A stretch of DNA of 64,000 nucleotides, taken from contig CM077665.1 in NCBI GenBank assembly GCA_039707655.1, forward strand, positions 289,358,205-289,422,204, in the 5' to 3' direction. Every line of letters starts with the position of its first letter. The first letter of the stretch is position 1. The notes beneath the pieces are model-generated. The model made no database searches. It had not been told where the DNA came from and saw only the letters and a program-made list of their open reading frames with translations. Origin of the DNA: Elymus sibiricus (Eukaryota > Streptophyta > Magnoliopsida > Poales > Poaceae). Both the position numbers and the translations under genes were made by a program. Of this stretch, positions 22,584 to 35,200 are shown piece by piece.

Positions 22584-24078
22584 ATGGGTCCTGCGAACCA
22601 CCCTCATGCCTCCACATCCCCACCCCCTATCGCCAAGCATCCCCGCGTAAGCCCAACCACATATCACGTGGAGGTCGAGGAGCTGATCATGGTAGTCGAT
22701 GGCACGGTGGACACTATGTGTGCCGACCCGGAGGAACACCTTGCCCCCGAAGCCGCCAACTTGGTGCGGGCTTTGGCCGAGATGAAGTGTCCCACACTTC
22801 CAATACTTACTTGTTGTTTGTACAAATACATACTGTAGCAGTACTGATCCACGCTTCGATCCACAGGAACACCTCGCCGCCGACTTAGGACGGGCTCTAG
22901 TCGAGATGAAATGCCCAAGCAACTACTCCTCGAGATTTACCAAGTATGAACCGTCCAGTTAATTTTTACGAATACCAGTTGCAATGTTTAACCGTGTCAA
23001 TTTTAGTTTCAACGGTACAAGTTTAAATCGCCATGTTAGGTTGTTTGTACTATGTAGTTAACATGTCCGTTGTTCATTTCAGTTATGCGCACTGTGTTGT
23101 TCAAGTATGAACTATCCAGTTCAATTTCACCAATACCAGTTACAAACTTACAATGCCTTTGCTAGGTTGCTCTTAAGCCTATTGTAGTGAACAGTTATAT
23201 CCATTTTTTACGCTGTCCATTTGGAACCGTGCTACTCTTTGCAATGAAGATATCCCTGGAGATGCCGTCCTTCAATTAGCATTAGATATTTTTGGTGGAT
23301 GTTAACCCTGCTGTAGTTGACATGCCTTTCCATGTACTTACGCAGTGTCACAATGCACAATGATGTTGTTTACCGTCGAGGTTAGTCACATCCCAATGTC
23401 TTATAGTATTTTACATCGTTTGTTCAATTGCAGTTTAGCTTCTAACATTTACTTGTTGCTTGTAGGTACATATGTTAGCGGTACTGATCCATGGTGCAAC
23501 CAGCAGGAACACCTCGCCACCGACTTTGTGCGGGCTCTCGCCGAGTTGAATTCCCCCAACAATTATCCCTCGGGATTTACCAAGTATGAACTGTACAGTT
23601 CAATTTTACCAATACTAGTGGCAATGGGTATGTTTTGTACGGTTGATGTGTTAAGCTTGTTGTAGTAAACACGCCTAACACGTCATGGCTATTTTCCCTA
23701 CCTTTTTCTAGATAACTGGGCGCAATTTTCTGCTCTAGCAGCACCTGGCTTGCGATGTTTAACCATGTCAATTTCAGTTTCACTGGTACAAGTTATAATG
23801 ACTATGTTAGGTTGTTTGTACTCTGAAGTTAACACGTCCATTGTTTATTTCAGTAATGCGCACTATTGTTCAAGTACAAACTGTCCAATTTAATTTCACC
23901 AATACCTGTCCCATTGCTATAGTGCAACTCCTCGCAATGACAATATCACTGGAGATACTGTCGCTTAATTAACATTTGCTATTTTTGGTGGATGTTAACC
24001 CTGTTGTATTTAACACGCCTTTCTATGTGCTTGTGTAGGGCTACAATGGGCGATGCTATTGTTTACCATCGAAGTTAG
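22584..24078 (+). pseudogene. B3-like gene, 5' part with tandemly duplicated exons
   Basis: The start codon at 22584 follows a CT-rich leader and opens a frame (MGPANHPHAS...). It leads into the signature EEHLAPEAANLVRALAEMKCP. Two further exon-like units repeat this signature: 22838-22943 (DPRFDPQEHLAADLGRALVE) and about 23466-23583 (QEHLATDFVRALAE). Each has an AG acceptor before it and the same donor after it (ACCAA then GTATGAAC). Introns between them are also duplicated (22944-23465 against 23584-24073), so whole exon-intron blocks of roughly 640-695 bases were tandemly copied. The gene is interrupted by the LARD at 24078. It continues at 37258 to a B3-like last exon. Expression or function is unlikely after the insertion. 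Confidence 0.5.
24074..24078. repeat. Target-site duplication of the LARD, left copy
   Basis: GTTAG directly precedes the left LTR and recurs at 37258-37262 directly after the right LTR. Confidence 0.9.
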
Positions 24079-27000
24079 TGTAATGCCCAAGATGCGATCC
24101 TATCCTTATTTTGGCTCGAGGGTCTCGACAAGGATAGAAGCACATCTCGTCGTTTCGCAAGAATGTATATCGTTACAAGTACATGGAAAGAGGAAATGAG
24201 TATATGGAATTGGCTTACACTCGCCGCAAGCTAACTCATGATCACATCAAATACAACAATATATTCAATCACCATACAGAAGAGCAGGGTCCGACTACGG
24301 ACGAAATCAAACGATAAATGCGACATCCATCCTTGCTATCCCAGGCTGCCGGCCTGGAACCCATCCTATGATCGATGATGAAGAAGAAGAACTCCAAATA
24401 ACACAAGCATCAGTCTCACGTCAAACATTGCATTACCTACACCTGCAACTGTTGTTGTAGTAATCTGTGAGCCACAGGGACTCAGCAATCTCATTTCCAA
24501 GAGTATCAAGACTAGCAAAGCTTAATGGGTAAGGTATGGTTAAGTGGTGAGGCTGCAGCAAGCACTAAGCATTTATTTGAGTGGCTAACTTACGAATACA
24601 AGAATAAGGGGGGGGGGGTGGTCGTCGCATAAACGAACGTGAACTAGTAATGATCACTAAGTGATCCTGAACACCTACTTATGGTCAAACATAACCCCAC
24701 CATGTTCTCTCTCGGTTCAGAACTCACTAGTAGAGACAGTCATGATTACGCACACGGTTGGTGTATTTTACTTGAGTTAACTTTAAGTTTTCTATGACCG
24801 GATGTTAAACAAATTTCCAAGTTGCCACATAACCACGGGCACGGCTTTCTGAAAGAATTAACCCCGCAGGGGTGCTCCAACTCATCCATCACGAACTAAC
24901 CACACGCTGCGTGGAAAACGTCAACCGCGGGATAACCCCGTAGTATCGTCAGAATTCCGGTGGAAAACCTCAACCTCGAGATAGCCTAAAGTATCCTTGG
25001 AATCCCGTGCACAAGACGTTTGAGAAAGGTAAAACAAATCCAGCAAGACCGCCTGACGTGTCCACGAACTCGATAAGAGCCGCGTATCTCGTTCTCAGGA
25101 CACGACCGGATGAGCTACGCGTACAGTGGCCTGATAGAAATCTCCCGAGTTGCCCCGAGTTGGCCCCGCATAGTGCTCTGTTTTGGACCAACACTCATGA
25201 GGAGCACTAGCCCAGGTTGTTGGTTAAGTTATCCACGGGTTCATGATGCCCTATGCTAGTTTATTAGTTATTAGGAAAATGTAGTACCAATGTTGGGCCT
25301 TGCCATAAGAGTTTTATCCCAAAACGAAAATCAAGGGGGTCCCCATAACAACCCGAAGCATGTTAGGAGCGTTCAATATGGAACATAACACCGGTACACA
25401 AGTAACTAGGTTGGCAAAAGTCGAACAAAACACCGAGCAAAAGGCCAAGCCTTCCACCTTTTACAAAGTATATATGTGCATTAAATTAAATAGCAATAAT
25501 ATTGTGATATCTCAACATATCCATGTTGGCACATGGAAACAACTTGCATCTACAACTAGAAACGCTATAAGAAGGGCTGAGCAAGCGATAACATAGCCAA
25601 TCAATGGTTTGCTGGGATGTGGAGGGTTAGAGGCTTATCATGGCATTTTGGGAGGCTTGACAAACAAGTGGTAGGTAGCGAGACATAGCGATAGAAACGA
25701 GACAACTAGCATGGCAATGATAGTAGTGGTATCCAGGGAAATGTTCATCTTGCCTGAGATCCCACTTGGAAAAAGAACGAATCCATGAAGAAGACGAACC
25801 AACGTAGTCAAACGAATCCTCACACTCCGAATGCTTTTGAAACTCTATCGAGAAGAAGCAATCCGGAAACAGACAATCAACACACGATAAACACCACAAC
25901 ATGTTTGTGACATGATCCATGAACGAATATGATGCATGTCCATACAATAATGCAAGCCATGACAAGCACAACAATCACTACTAGACATTAAGTGAAGTTC
26001 AATATGCAATGAGTTGCATATTGACGAGACTCCACATTCGAATCATTTAGTTCACTCTCTTTATTTACATGGCAAGTTTAAATGTTGTTTAACATGGCAA
26101 GAGGTGAAGCATAAACAACTACATCATCTAGGCCTTTTAAATGCGGCCGGAAGCAACAGTAGTATTTCCGAAACGACCAAATATGCAAATTTTAAGTTTG
26201 GTACAGATCTGCCTATCACATATTTTATATTCATTAAACATGGAAATAAAGTGCACCATGTGATTCTACTCATTTTTCTAGTCAAGTTACATATATAGAA
26301 CGTTTAAAATGGAGTACGGTCTAAAAGATATGACCAACACAAGATGAGTATGCCATGAATGCAAAATGCATGAAAATGAGAACCACAAGCATTTCAAAAC
26401 ATGGATGCAACATGATAATATGATACTACCTGAAGTTCTAGGCAAGTTTCATATGTAACACACTCGGAACGGAGCAACGGTTCAACACATACAAGCAACA
26501 CAATTTATAGCTACAATCTGTCCAAACCACCAACATAGCATACTGCAACCCACAAATCAACAAGCTGCAGCCATCTACAATGCACAGAAAGGACATGGTG
26601 ATGTAGTCTATATGATGCGCACCAATTCATATCATTGCAGCAAATTGACTAGAAGCATGGATCGATAGCAAATGAGCTCACAAGATGACTATAAAATATA
26701 GCAGATTAGGACTTAGTGAAAATAACAGTTTTAGCAAAGCAGATTTTCATGAAGGCATATTGGCGGCAATGAAACTATATGCTTCAGGGCATATCATGGC
26801 ATGAAAATCTACAACATGGTATAGGACATGATGCACTGCAATACATTCCATAGTGGCAAAGTCTAATTATGCATGGTAACACGGCTAACATCAACACAAC
26901 ATGGCATTTTGAAGAAAACGGATTCTCAGACTTAGTTAAAATTAGACTAGACATGAGCAGCAGTTTTTAACAGATTGACATGTTGGACAATAGAAATACC

Positions 27001-29075
27001 TATGATGCAAGTCCTATACATGTAAACTAATGGCCCAACATGATAGAGCATAACCTGGTTAACAAAACATTCCATTGAGTCAACACCAAAAGAGTCCTAG
27101 AACACTAGCAAATCACATGGTAACATGACAACAAAATATCAGTTTCAGACTTAGAATTATTAAGACCCCTCAAAACAGCAACATTGAGTACGCATGGATG
27201 CATGATGAAAACCACAGCTGGACAAGGAATCCATGGCATGACAAGCAAACTAACAGCAACTAGACATGGCATACTACAAATAACTCCATTGGCACAAGTT
27301 CAAAATAGTCATGGTTTGCTTAATATACAATGCTCTCAAAATGGAACTTAACGTTAACAGATTTCAGGTTTAGCACAATAGCTACTTGAGAGCAATAAAT
27401 AGACATGATAATGATGTTCTACCTAGCAACCAGAGGCATGGCATCAAAGTAGACATCCCATAGGGCAATACTCATAAAGACACCACATGCAAAAGACCTA
27501 CGGATTAGATGCAATCTTCGACGCAAGTTCGAATAAAATAACAGATTTGCAAACTACGATGGAATGCACTTTTGCAACAGAGATTCGGGCATGTGGATGA
27601 ATCCTAATGCACAAGCAAAGGCAACCATCATTTAGAGCACATCGAGTAGATACGTTTTCATATATAATTCATCGGTATCGGATGAACATGCACATAGTTA
27701 TGGGTGCTCAAAATGCAACATGGGATGAATTTCAGCACAAGACTAAAGACTTGGTCGTTTTCACCTCGGGGAAAACTGGATGTGGAGGTCCCGGGCGCCG
27801 TTTGGATGGAGGGACTCGGGCCGGGACAGGACGAGCCCGTCCAGATCTGGCTGCGGCGGCTCCGGTGACAGGGACGGGATTTCGGCAAGGAGGAGGCACA
27901 TCAGCGGCGGGGAACGACGGATCCGGCCACGGGGCCTCGGGATCTGGCCGCCGCGGCGGCAGAAGAGGCCAGGGCCGACGGCATCTTGAGCTCCGGCCGC
28001 CATGGCGCTCGGACTCGGGGCAGCGGCTGTCGAGGCCGAGTGGCGCGACGACAGGCCGGCGCGAGGCGGCACGGGGTACTGGCGACGGGGACGGGCCGCG
28101 CGGAGGCGGGCACCATGAGCGGCGGCGGAGGCCGGGATGAGCAGCTCCCTGGAGGCGCTGCCTGGGCCGCGCGGGCGCTTGCTAGGGGCGAGCGGGCCGC
28201 GGTCGGGCGGCAGGACGGGCCGCGGCGGGCCGGCCTCGGGCCTGGGCGGGCCAGACGCGCGGGGAGCGGGCAGGGGCACGCGCGGCTCGCTGCGGTTGGT
28301 CCAGGGCAACGACGCAGGGCGACGTGGCAGGCGCCCATTGGCTGCGGGGCGGCTATAGCGGCTGGGCAGCGGCGGCGGCTTGCCAAGTGGCGGAGGGGGG
28401 GGGGGTTTGGCCGGCATGGATTTTGATGTGAGAGGCGACGGCTGGAGGTTAGGGGTGGCTAGGGCTTCCAAAAATGGCAAGGGAGTCGTCCATATATAGC
28501 AAGGGGGCTAGGGTTAGGGGTTTTTGCACCGTTTCGAGCCCTCCGATCGCGATCGGACGGCTCCGGTCGCAGGGCTTGGTTTGGATGGGCTGGTTGGGCT
28601 GTGTAGAAGGCCTTGGGCTGAGATGAGAGGGAAGGTTTGTGGCCCGTGGCATGATTTAAAAACCGAAAAATGTCCGACAACTAAACCGATGACGGTGCCG
28701 CTATGGTTGACCGTTCAGGTATCAAACGACCTCTGATTGCGATGAAATTTGGCAGGCGTTCTACCTACAATAAAACAAGACCCCACGCCAACTTTCGTCC
28801 CAATCCGAGAAAGTTTTATACGAACTTTTAAAAACAATATTTTACCGATGCCGCGGGCGCGTGCGTGTGTGGTTGGTCTCGAAATGGCCAACAACAAAAC
28901 GGAGAGAACCGACAACTAGGAACGTATGCATCTTTTGAAAAATGGTGGCAACGGAGTGCCGATGTAATGCGGGTGATGCGAATGATGCGATGATGAATGC
29001 GACAACCAGATAAATCACATGATGACAACGGAATAAAAGGGGAATCTTCTGGAGCGTTGGTCTCGGGCTGTTACA
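24079..29075 (-). repeat. Left LTR (3' LTR) of the LARD
   Basis: This 4997-base LTR runs TGTAATGCCC...GGGCTGTTACA. It contains a G-homopolymer near 24608-24617 and a GC-rich promoter-like island (27780-28430) with a minus-strand TATA region near 28488-28497. The long frames in the GC island are present in several frames on both strands and are not genes. Confidence 0.9.
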
Positions 29076-29092
29076 ACTCTCCTCCGCTTACA
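29076..29092 (-). promoter_or_regulatory. Polypurine tract of the LARD
   Basis: ACTCTCCTCCGCTTACA on the plus strand is purine-rich (GGAGGAGAG) on the element's strand. It sits directly upstream of the 3' LTR. Confidence 0.7.
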
Positions 29093-32000
29093 AGATATCT
29101 TGACCCGAGATCTTAGAATGAGAAGGGGAAGAGAAAATGAAGAGGTAAACTTAGTTGCTTCTTTGGCAAACGAGTGAAACCATAGAACCTTAAAGGTTGC
29201 AAAGAGTTGAAAGAACACAACGACAAGAAAGAATTGAAACCACTATGGTTGAAACGAGATGAGCAAGGGATGAGAAAGAAAGACTTTGGGCAGCACACCG
29301 GTTGAAAAAGGGAGGCAAACTTGGTTAGCTGAAACGAACTTGAAAAGAGGACACAACCTCCAGTTAACTGGACAAGCAAGGAGAGAACATGATTTTGACA
29401 AAACGAGATGATGGTTGAAGAGAGCAACATCACAACGCCTCCGGAACAAAAGAATAGAAGCTAGATCTTTGGGAAGAAAGAACGGCCATAATTGAATTTG
29501 GAAGCATCATTACAAAGAAGGGTTGAACGGAGTTGTTGAAAAATCAACAACGAAAAGAATAAGCTTGTTGTGGGCTTATGGAAAACATCTCAAATTCTGA
29601 GGTGACAACCGGCCACAAATGGAAAACAATTGATTGATTGAGATCAACAAAGATGCAAAACTCCTTTCATCGAGAGCATAAGAGAATAGTTAGATCATTG
29701 ATGAGCACTACGATAGCAAATCCTTAGGTAATGCTTTAGGTGAAATCCAATCCAAGATAGCTCCAAGGAAGACAAATGGGTTTAACTATATCATTCTTGA
29801 CAAATTCTCTTTGAGACTCCTCATGAATCAAGAATGCTATAACACCATCTCAAAAGATAAGGGAGAAAGAATTACACTTTGAAATGCAAGATAAAGAATG
29901 CTTGAGGTACTACCACAAGAATCTTAAAGAATACTTCGAGAAAGAATTACATCCTTAACGAACCACCATGAAGAACTTCTTCAAAGAACTCCAAAATGAA
30001 AGGATGATCGAAAATAATTGAAGGTTGAAAAGAACAATATTTAGGCCATGCAAAGATTTAGATGAAGCTTCGCGAAGAGATACTTGAGAATATTTGGAAC
30101 TCCGGAAAAGAAAGGGTGAACAACTTAGGATCTAGAATTGGATATCATGAAAAACTCTGGAAGAAGGATTGAAATCATCTCAAGCAAACAAGAATAAGAA
30201 TTAAAAATTATGCTTATCCTTCATCAAGTTAAATTGATGACAAGCAACGGATTTAGCATACTACTTATCCTTCTTGAAAAAGATTGAAGAGAGATATTGC
30301 ACACTTGAAGAAGTCTTGAACGAAAACACCGGTAAGAATTACAAATGAATGCAATACATGAGAACGAAGAGATCATGATCCGACTAGCAGAAAACTTAAA
30401 CAAGGCACCGAAATAATTGAGAGACGAACGAAGAGACAACAATTTAGAAGAATTTGAGAACGAAAGCTGAAAGCTGAGAACGAAGAAATCTTCTGAAATG
30501 ATGGCCTTCGGAGGATCGAGAAATGACAACAACTCTGAAATGCTCCGGATAGATATGGATGGAATTTTACCAATGGAAACAATATGAAAGAATAGCATCA
30601 AGCTATAAACACGAATCTTCAAGAGAATGGACCAAGATTTAAGAGAAACTTTCCTTCGGTCTTGCAGATTGAGAAAGATGAGAGGAACACCGCCAAAATT
30701 GTTGAGACACTCCGGAAGAAGAAAGACAAATGTTGAGCCAACTATGATGATTCAACGATCTTGGAGCAGGAATATGACTGATGGAATTCATTCTCACGTC
30801 ACATTTAAAAAGAACTTGAGGTCCTCGGAAATTATTAGAAGAGCCAGGTAAGATTGTGGGAAAACCCGTGGGTTATGGGCCCACTCAAAAGAACATCGTT
30901 GAAACAATTGGAAAAGAGATGGCACCGTTACAAATTACGAAGTTGATGAGGTGAGAACCTCGAGTTAACTTTAAAGGATTTGGACAATAACACGGATCTT
31001 CTGAGATAACATGCCACACCGGATAGAATACATAGATGAATAAATAAGATAGGCTTGAATAAGAATTTTCAACATGGGAATGCATTGCACGAATTAAAAA
31101 GGATATGATGAACACCGAAATCTTGAATTGAATCCACCGGACAAGAAAACAAGAATGAAGAATGATGAACTTGAAGTTCCTGGGCATCTTCACAATGAAT
31201 CGCCGGATACAAAACGGAAGAAAAGATAGCGGAAGCATCACATGAATAGAAAGACACTTCATTGATAATTTAATCACTTAAGAAAAAGTGCGGGAGGGCG
31301 GGGAAAAACAAAGACAACTTGGGACAGATGAAATGAACTCCGGAAAAGAAAAAAATGAGGAATTGTCTTGCAAATATTGGAGGATCGAATTATCTGAAGA
31401 GAAACACACCGGTTAGGAATTGGTTTGACATAACAATTTGATTGAGCAAAAGGATTAGCACTCCCATAGAAATATGAGAATGCCACTTAGGAAGGTTATG
31501 AACTCATCACTTGACATCGAAGCAAGTCGAATTACCATAATCCAACAAATCAAAGGATGAGGCTTGCAAATTAAGCCGGAAGAAATACATAACCCATTAT
31601 GCATCTGTTGGAAGGATAATCCTAGATAACAACTTGAATTCCCACCTAAGAACTTCCGAAATCTTTGGTTATGCAATCGGGTCCACCGATACACGGAGTA
31701 AAATCCATCACTCAACTCCTAACAATAATACTACTCTCCAATGTATCACATCCGTCAACACATAACCAAAGGCCTTAGAAATTCATCTACCTAATCACAA
31801 CGATACTAAACATGGAAGTACATCTGGAAGCTCTCCCCAGTACTGGGTGACGCCAAACTCCTCTCGCCACAAATAGTATTGAAGCAATTTCGAACATCCG
31901 CATCCTGAGATACTAAGGAAACTGAACGATAACAATGTGTTAAGAATCCCCTGGAGCTCAACTCCCCGGGTCCAATCCATACGGTCGGGAGGCACCAAGA

Positions 32001-32237
32001 ACAGAATTCCGGTCACATCAATATCATAGAGGCTCCAAAATACCCGCGTGATCCTAAAAAAAATTGAGTGAGAAGAGGGGTAGAATTAAAATTCCTACGT
32101 CACGATTCCTCACCAGAGCATAGAAGAGGAGTAAAAAGAATCCTACTCTCCGATATATAACTAGACTCAAAATAGTTTTTTCACTAGACTCGACTCGGCC
32201 AAGTTCGATCAATCAAGGGGGCTCCTAGGTCGGTACT
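29093..32237 (-). other. Noncoding internal domain of the LARD
   Basis: About 3.1 kb with no open frame above about 130 codons and no gag, protease, RT or integrase motif on either strand. The sequence is purine-rich on the plus strand and full of short iterations (gaagaa, ccggaa, gagaa). Such domains are thought to be kept for RNA structure or packaging rather than protein. Confidence 0.8.
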
Positions 32238-32251
32238 GCTCTGATACCAAC
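32238..32251 (-). promoter_or_regulatory. Primer-binding site (initiator tRNA-Met type) of the LARD
   Basis: GCTCTGATACCAAC on the plus strand is GTTGGTATCAGAGC on the element's strand, one base from the end of the right LTR. Confidence 0.9.
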
Positions 32252-32252
32252 T

Positions 32253-35200
32253 TGTAACCCCCAAGATGTGATCCTATCCTTATTTTGGCTCGAGGGCCTC
32301 GACAAGGATAGAAGCACATCTCATTGTTTCGCAAGAATGGATATCATTACAGGTACATGTAAAGAGGAGATGCGTACATGGAATTAGCTTACACTCGCCA
32401 CAAGCAAACTCATGATCACATCAAATACAACAATACATTCAATCACCATACAGAAGAGCAGGGTCCGACTACGGACGAAATCAAACGGTAAAAGCGACAC
32501 CCATCCTTGCTATCCCAGGCTGCCGGCCTGGAACCCATCCTATGATCGATGATGAAGAAGAAGAACTCCAAATCAAACAAGCATCGCTCTCACATCAAAC
32601 ATTGCATTACCTGTACCTGCAACTGTTGTTGTAGTAATCTGTGAGCCACAGGGACTCAGCAATCTCATTTCCAAGGGTATCAATACTAGCAAAGCTTAAT
32701 GGGTAAGGTATGGTTAAGTGGTGAGGCTGCACCAAGCAGTAAGCATTTATTTGAGTGGCTAACTTACGAGTACAAGAATAAGGGGGGTGATCGTCACATA
32801 AACAGACGTGAACTAGTCATGATCACTAAGTGATCCTGAACAACTACTTACGGTCAAACATAACCCCACCGTGTTCTCTCTCGGTTCAAACTCACGAGTA
32901 GAGACAATCACGGTTACGCACACGGTTGGTGTATTTTATTTGAGTTTACTTTAAGTTTTCTATGACCGGATGTTAAACAAATTTCCAAGTTACCACATAA
33001 CCGCGGGCATGGCTTTCCGAAAGATTTAACCCTGCAGGAGTGCTCCAACTCATCCATCACAAACTAACCACACGCTGCATGGAAAACCTCAACCACGGGA
33101 TAACCCCGTAGTATCCTCAGAATTCCGGTGGAAAACCTCAACCTCGAGATAGCCCAAAGTATCCTCGGAATCCCATGCACAAGACGTTCGTGAAAGGTAA
33201 AACAAATCCAGCAAGACTGCCCGATGTGTCGACGAACCCGATAGGAGCCACATATCTCGTTCTCAGGACACGACCGGATGAGCTACGCATACAGTGGCCT
33301 AATAGAAATCTCCCGAGTTGCCCTGGGTTGGCCCCGCACAGTGCTCTGTTTTGGACCAACACTCATGAGGAGCACTGGTCCAGGTTGTTTGTTAAATTAT
33401 CCATGGGTTCATGACGCCCTATGCTAGTTTTTTAGTTATTAGGCAAATGTAGTACCAATGTTGGGCCTTGCTAGAAGAGTTTTATCCCAAAACGAAAATC
33501 AAGGGGGTCCCCATAACAACCCCAAGCATGTTAGGAGCGCTCAATATGGAACATAACACCGGTACACAAGTAACTAGGGCAGCAAAAGTGGAAAAAAACA
33601 CAGAGCAAAAGGCCAAGCCTTCCACCTTTTGCCATGTATATATGTGCATTAAATTAAATAGAAACAATATTGTGATATCTCAAAATATCCATGTTGGCAC
33701 ATGGAAGCAACTTGCACCTGCAACTAGCAATGCTATAAGAAGGGTTGAGCAAGCGATAACATAGCCAATCAATGGTTTGCCGGGATGTGGAGGGTTAGAG
33801 GCTTATCATGGCATTTTGGGAGGCTTGACAAACAAGTGGTAGGTAGCGAGACATAGCGATAGAAACGAGACAACTAGCATGGCAATGATAGTAGTGGTAT
33901 CTAGGGAAATGTTCATCTTGCCTAAGATCCCGCTTGGAAGAAGAACGAATCTATGAAGAAGACGAACCAACGTAGTCGAAGGAATAATCACACTCCGAAT
34001 GCTTTCGGAACTCTATCACGAAGAAGCAATCCGGAAACAAACAATCAACATACGATAAACACCACAACATGTTCGTGACAGGATGCATGAATGAATATGA
34101 TGCATGTCCATACAATAATGAAAGGCATGACAAGCACAACAATCAACTACTACACATTAAGTGAAGTTCAATATGCAACGAGTTGCATATTGACGAGACT
34201 CCACGTTCGAATCATTTAGTTCACTCTCTTTATTTACATGGAAAGTTTAAATGTTGTTTAACATGGCAAGAGGTTAAGCATAGACAACTACATCATCTAG
34301 GCATTTTAAATGCGGCTGGAAGCAACACTAGTATTTCCGAAACGAGCAAATATGCAAATTTTAAGTTTGGTACAGATCTGCCTATCACATATTTTATATT
34401 CATTAAACATGGAAATAAAGTGCACCATGTGATTATACTCATTTTTCTAGTCAAGTTACATATATAGAACGTTTAAATCGGAGCTACGGTCTAAAAGATA
34501 TGACCAACACAAGATGAGTATGACATGAATGAAAAATGCATGAAAATGAGAACCACAAGCATTTCACAACATGGATGCAACATGATAATATGATACTACC
34601 TGAAATTCTAGGCAACTTTCATATGCAACACACTCGAAACGGAGCAACGGTTCAACACATACAAGCAACACAAGTTATAGCTACAATCTGCCCAAACCAC
34701 CAACATAGCATACTGCAACCCACAAATCAACAAGCTACAGCCATCTACAATGCACAGCAAGGACATCGTGATGTAGTCTATATGATGCACAACAATTCAT
34801 ATCATTGCAGCAAATTGACTAGAAGCATAGATCAATAGCAAATGAGCTCACAAGATGACTATAAAATATAGCAGATTATGACTTAGTGGAAATAACAATT
34901 TTTAGCAAAGCAGTTTTTCATGAAGGCATATTGGCGGCAATGAAACTATATGCTTCAGGGCATATCATGGCATGAAAATATACAGCACGGTATAGGACAA
35001 GATGCACTACAATACATTCCATAGTGGCAAAGTCTAATTATGCATGGTAACACGGCTAGCATCAACACAATATGGCATTTTGAAAAAAACAGATTCTCAG
35101 ACTTGGTGAAAATTAGACTAGAGTTGAGCAGTAGTTTTTAACAGATTAGCATGTTGGACAACAGAAATACCTATGATGCAAATCCTATACATGGAAACTA

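Noticed and set aside
27607..28480. Long Gly/Arg-rich frames in the left LARD LTR, mirrored at 35872-36662
   Set aside because: Repeated in both LTRs but frame boundaries differ and both strands are open; GC island effect.
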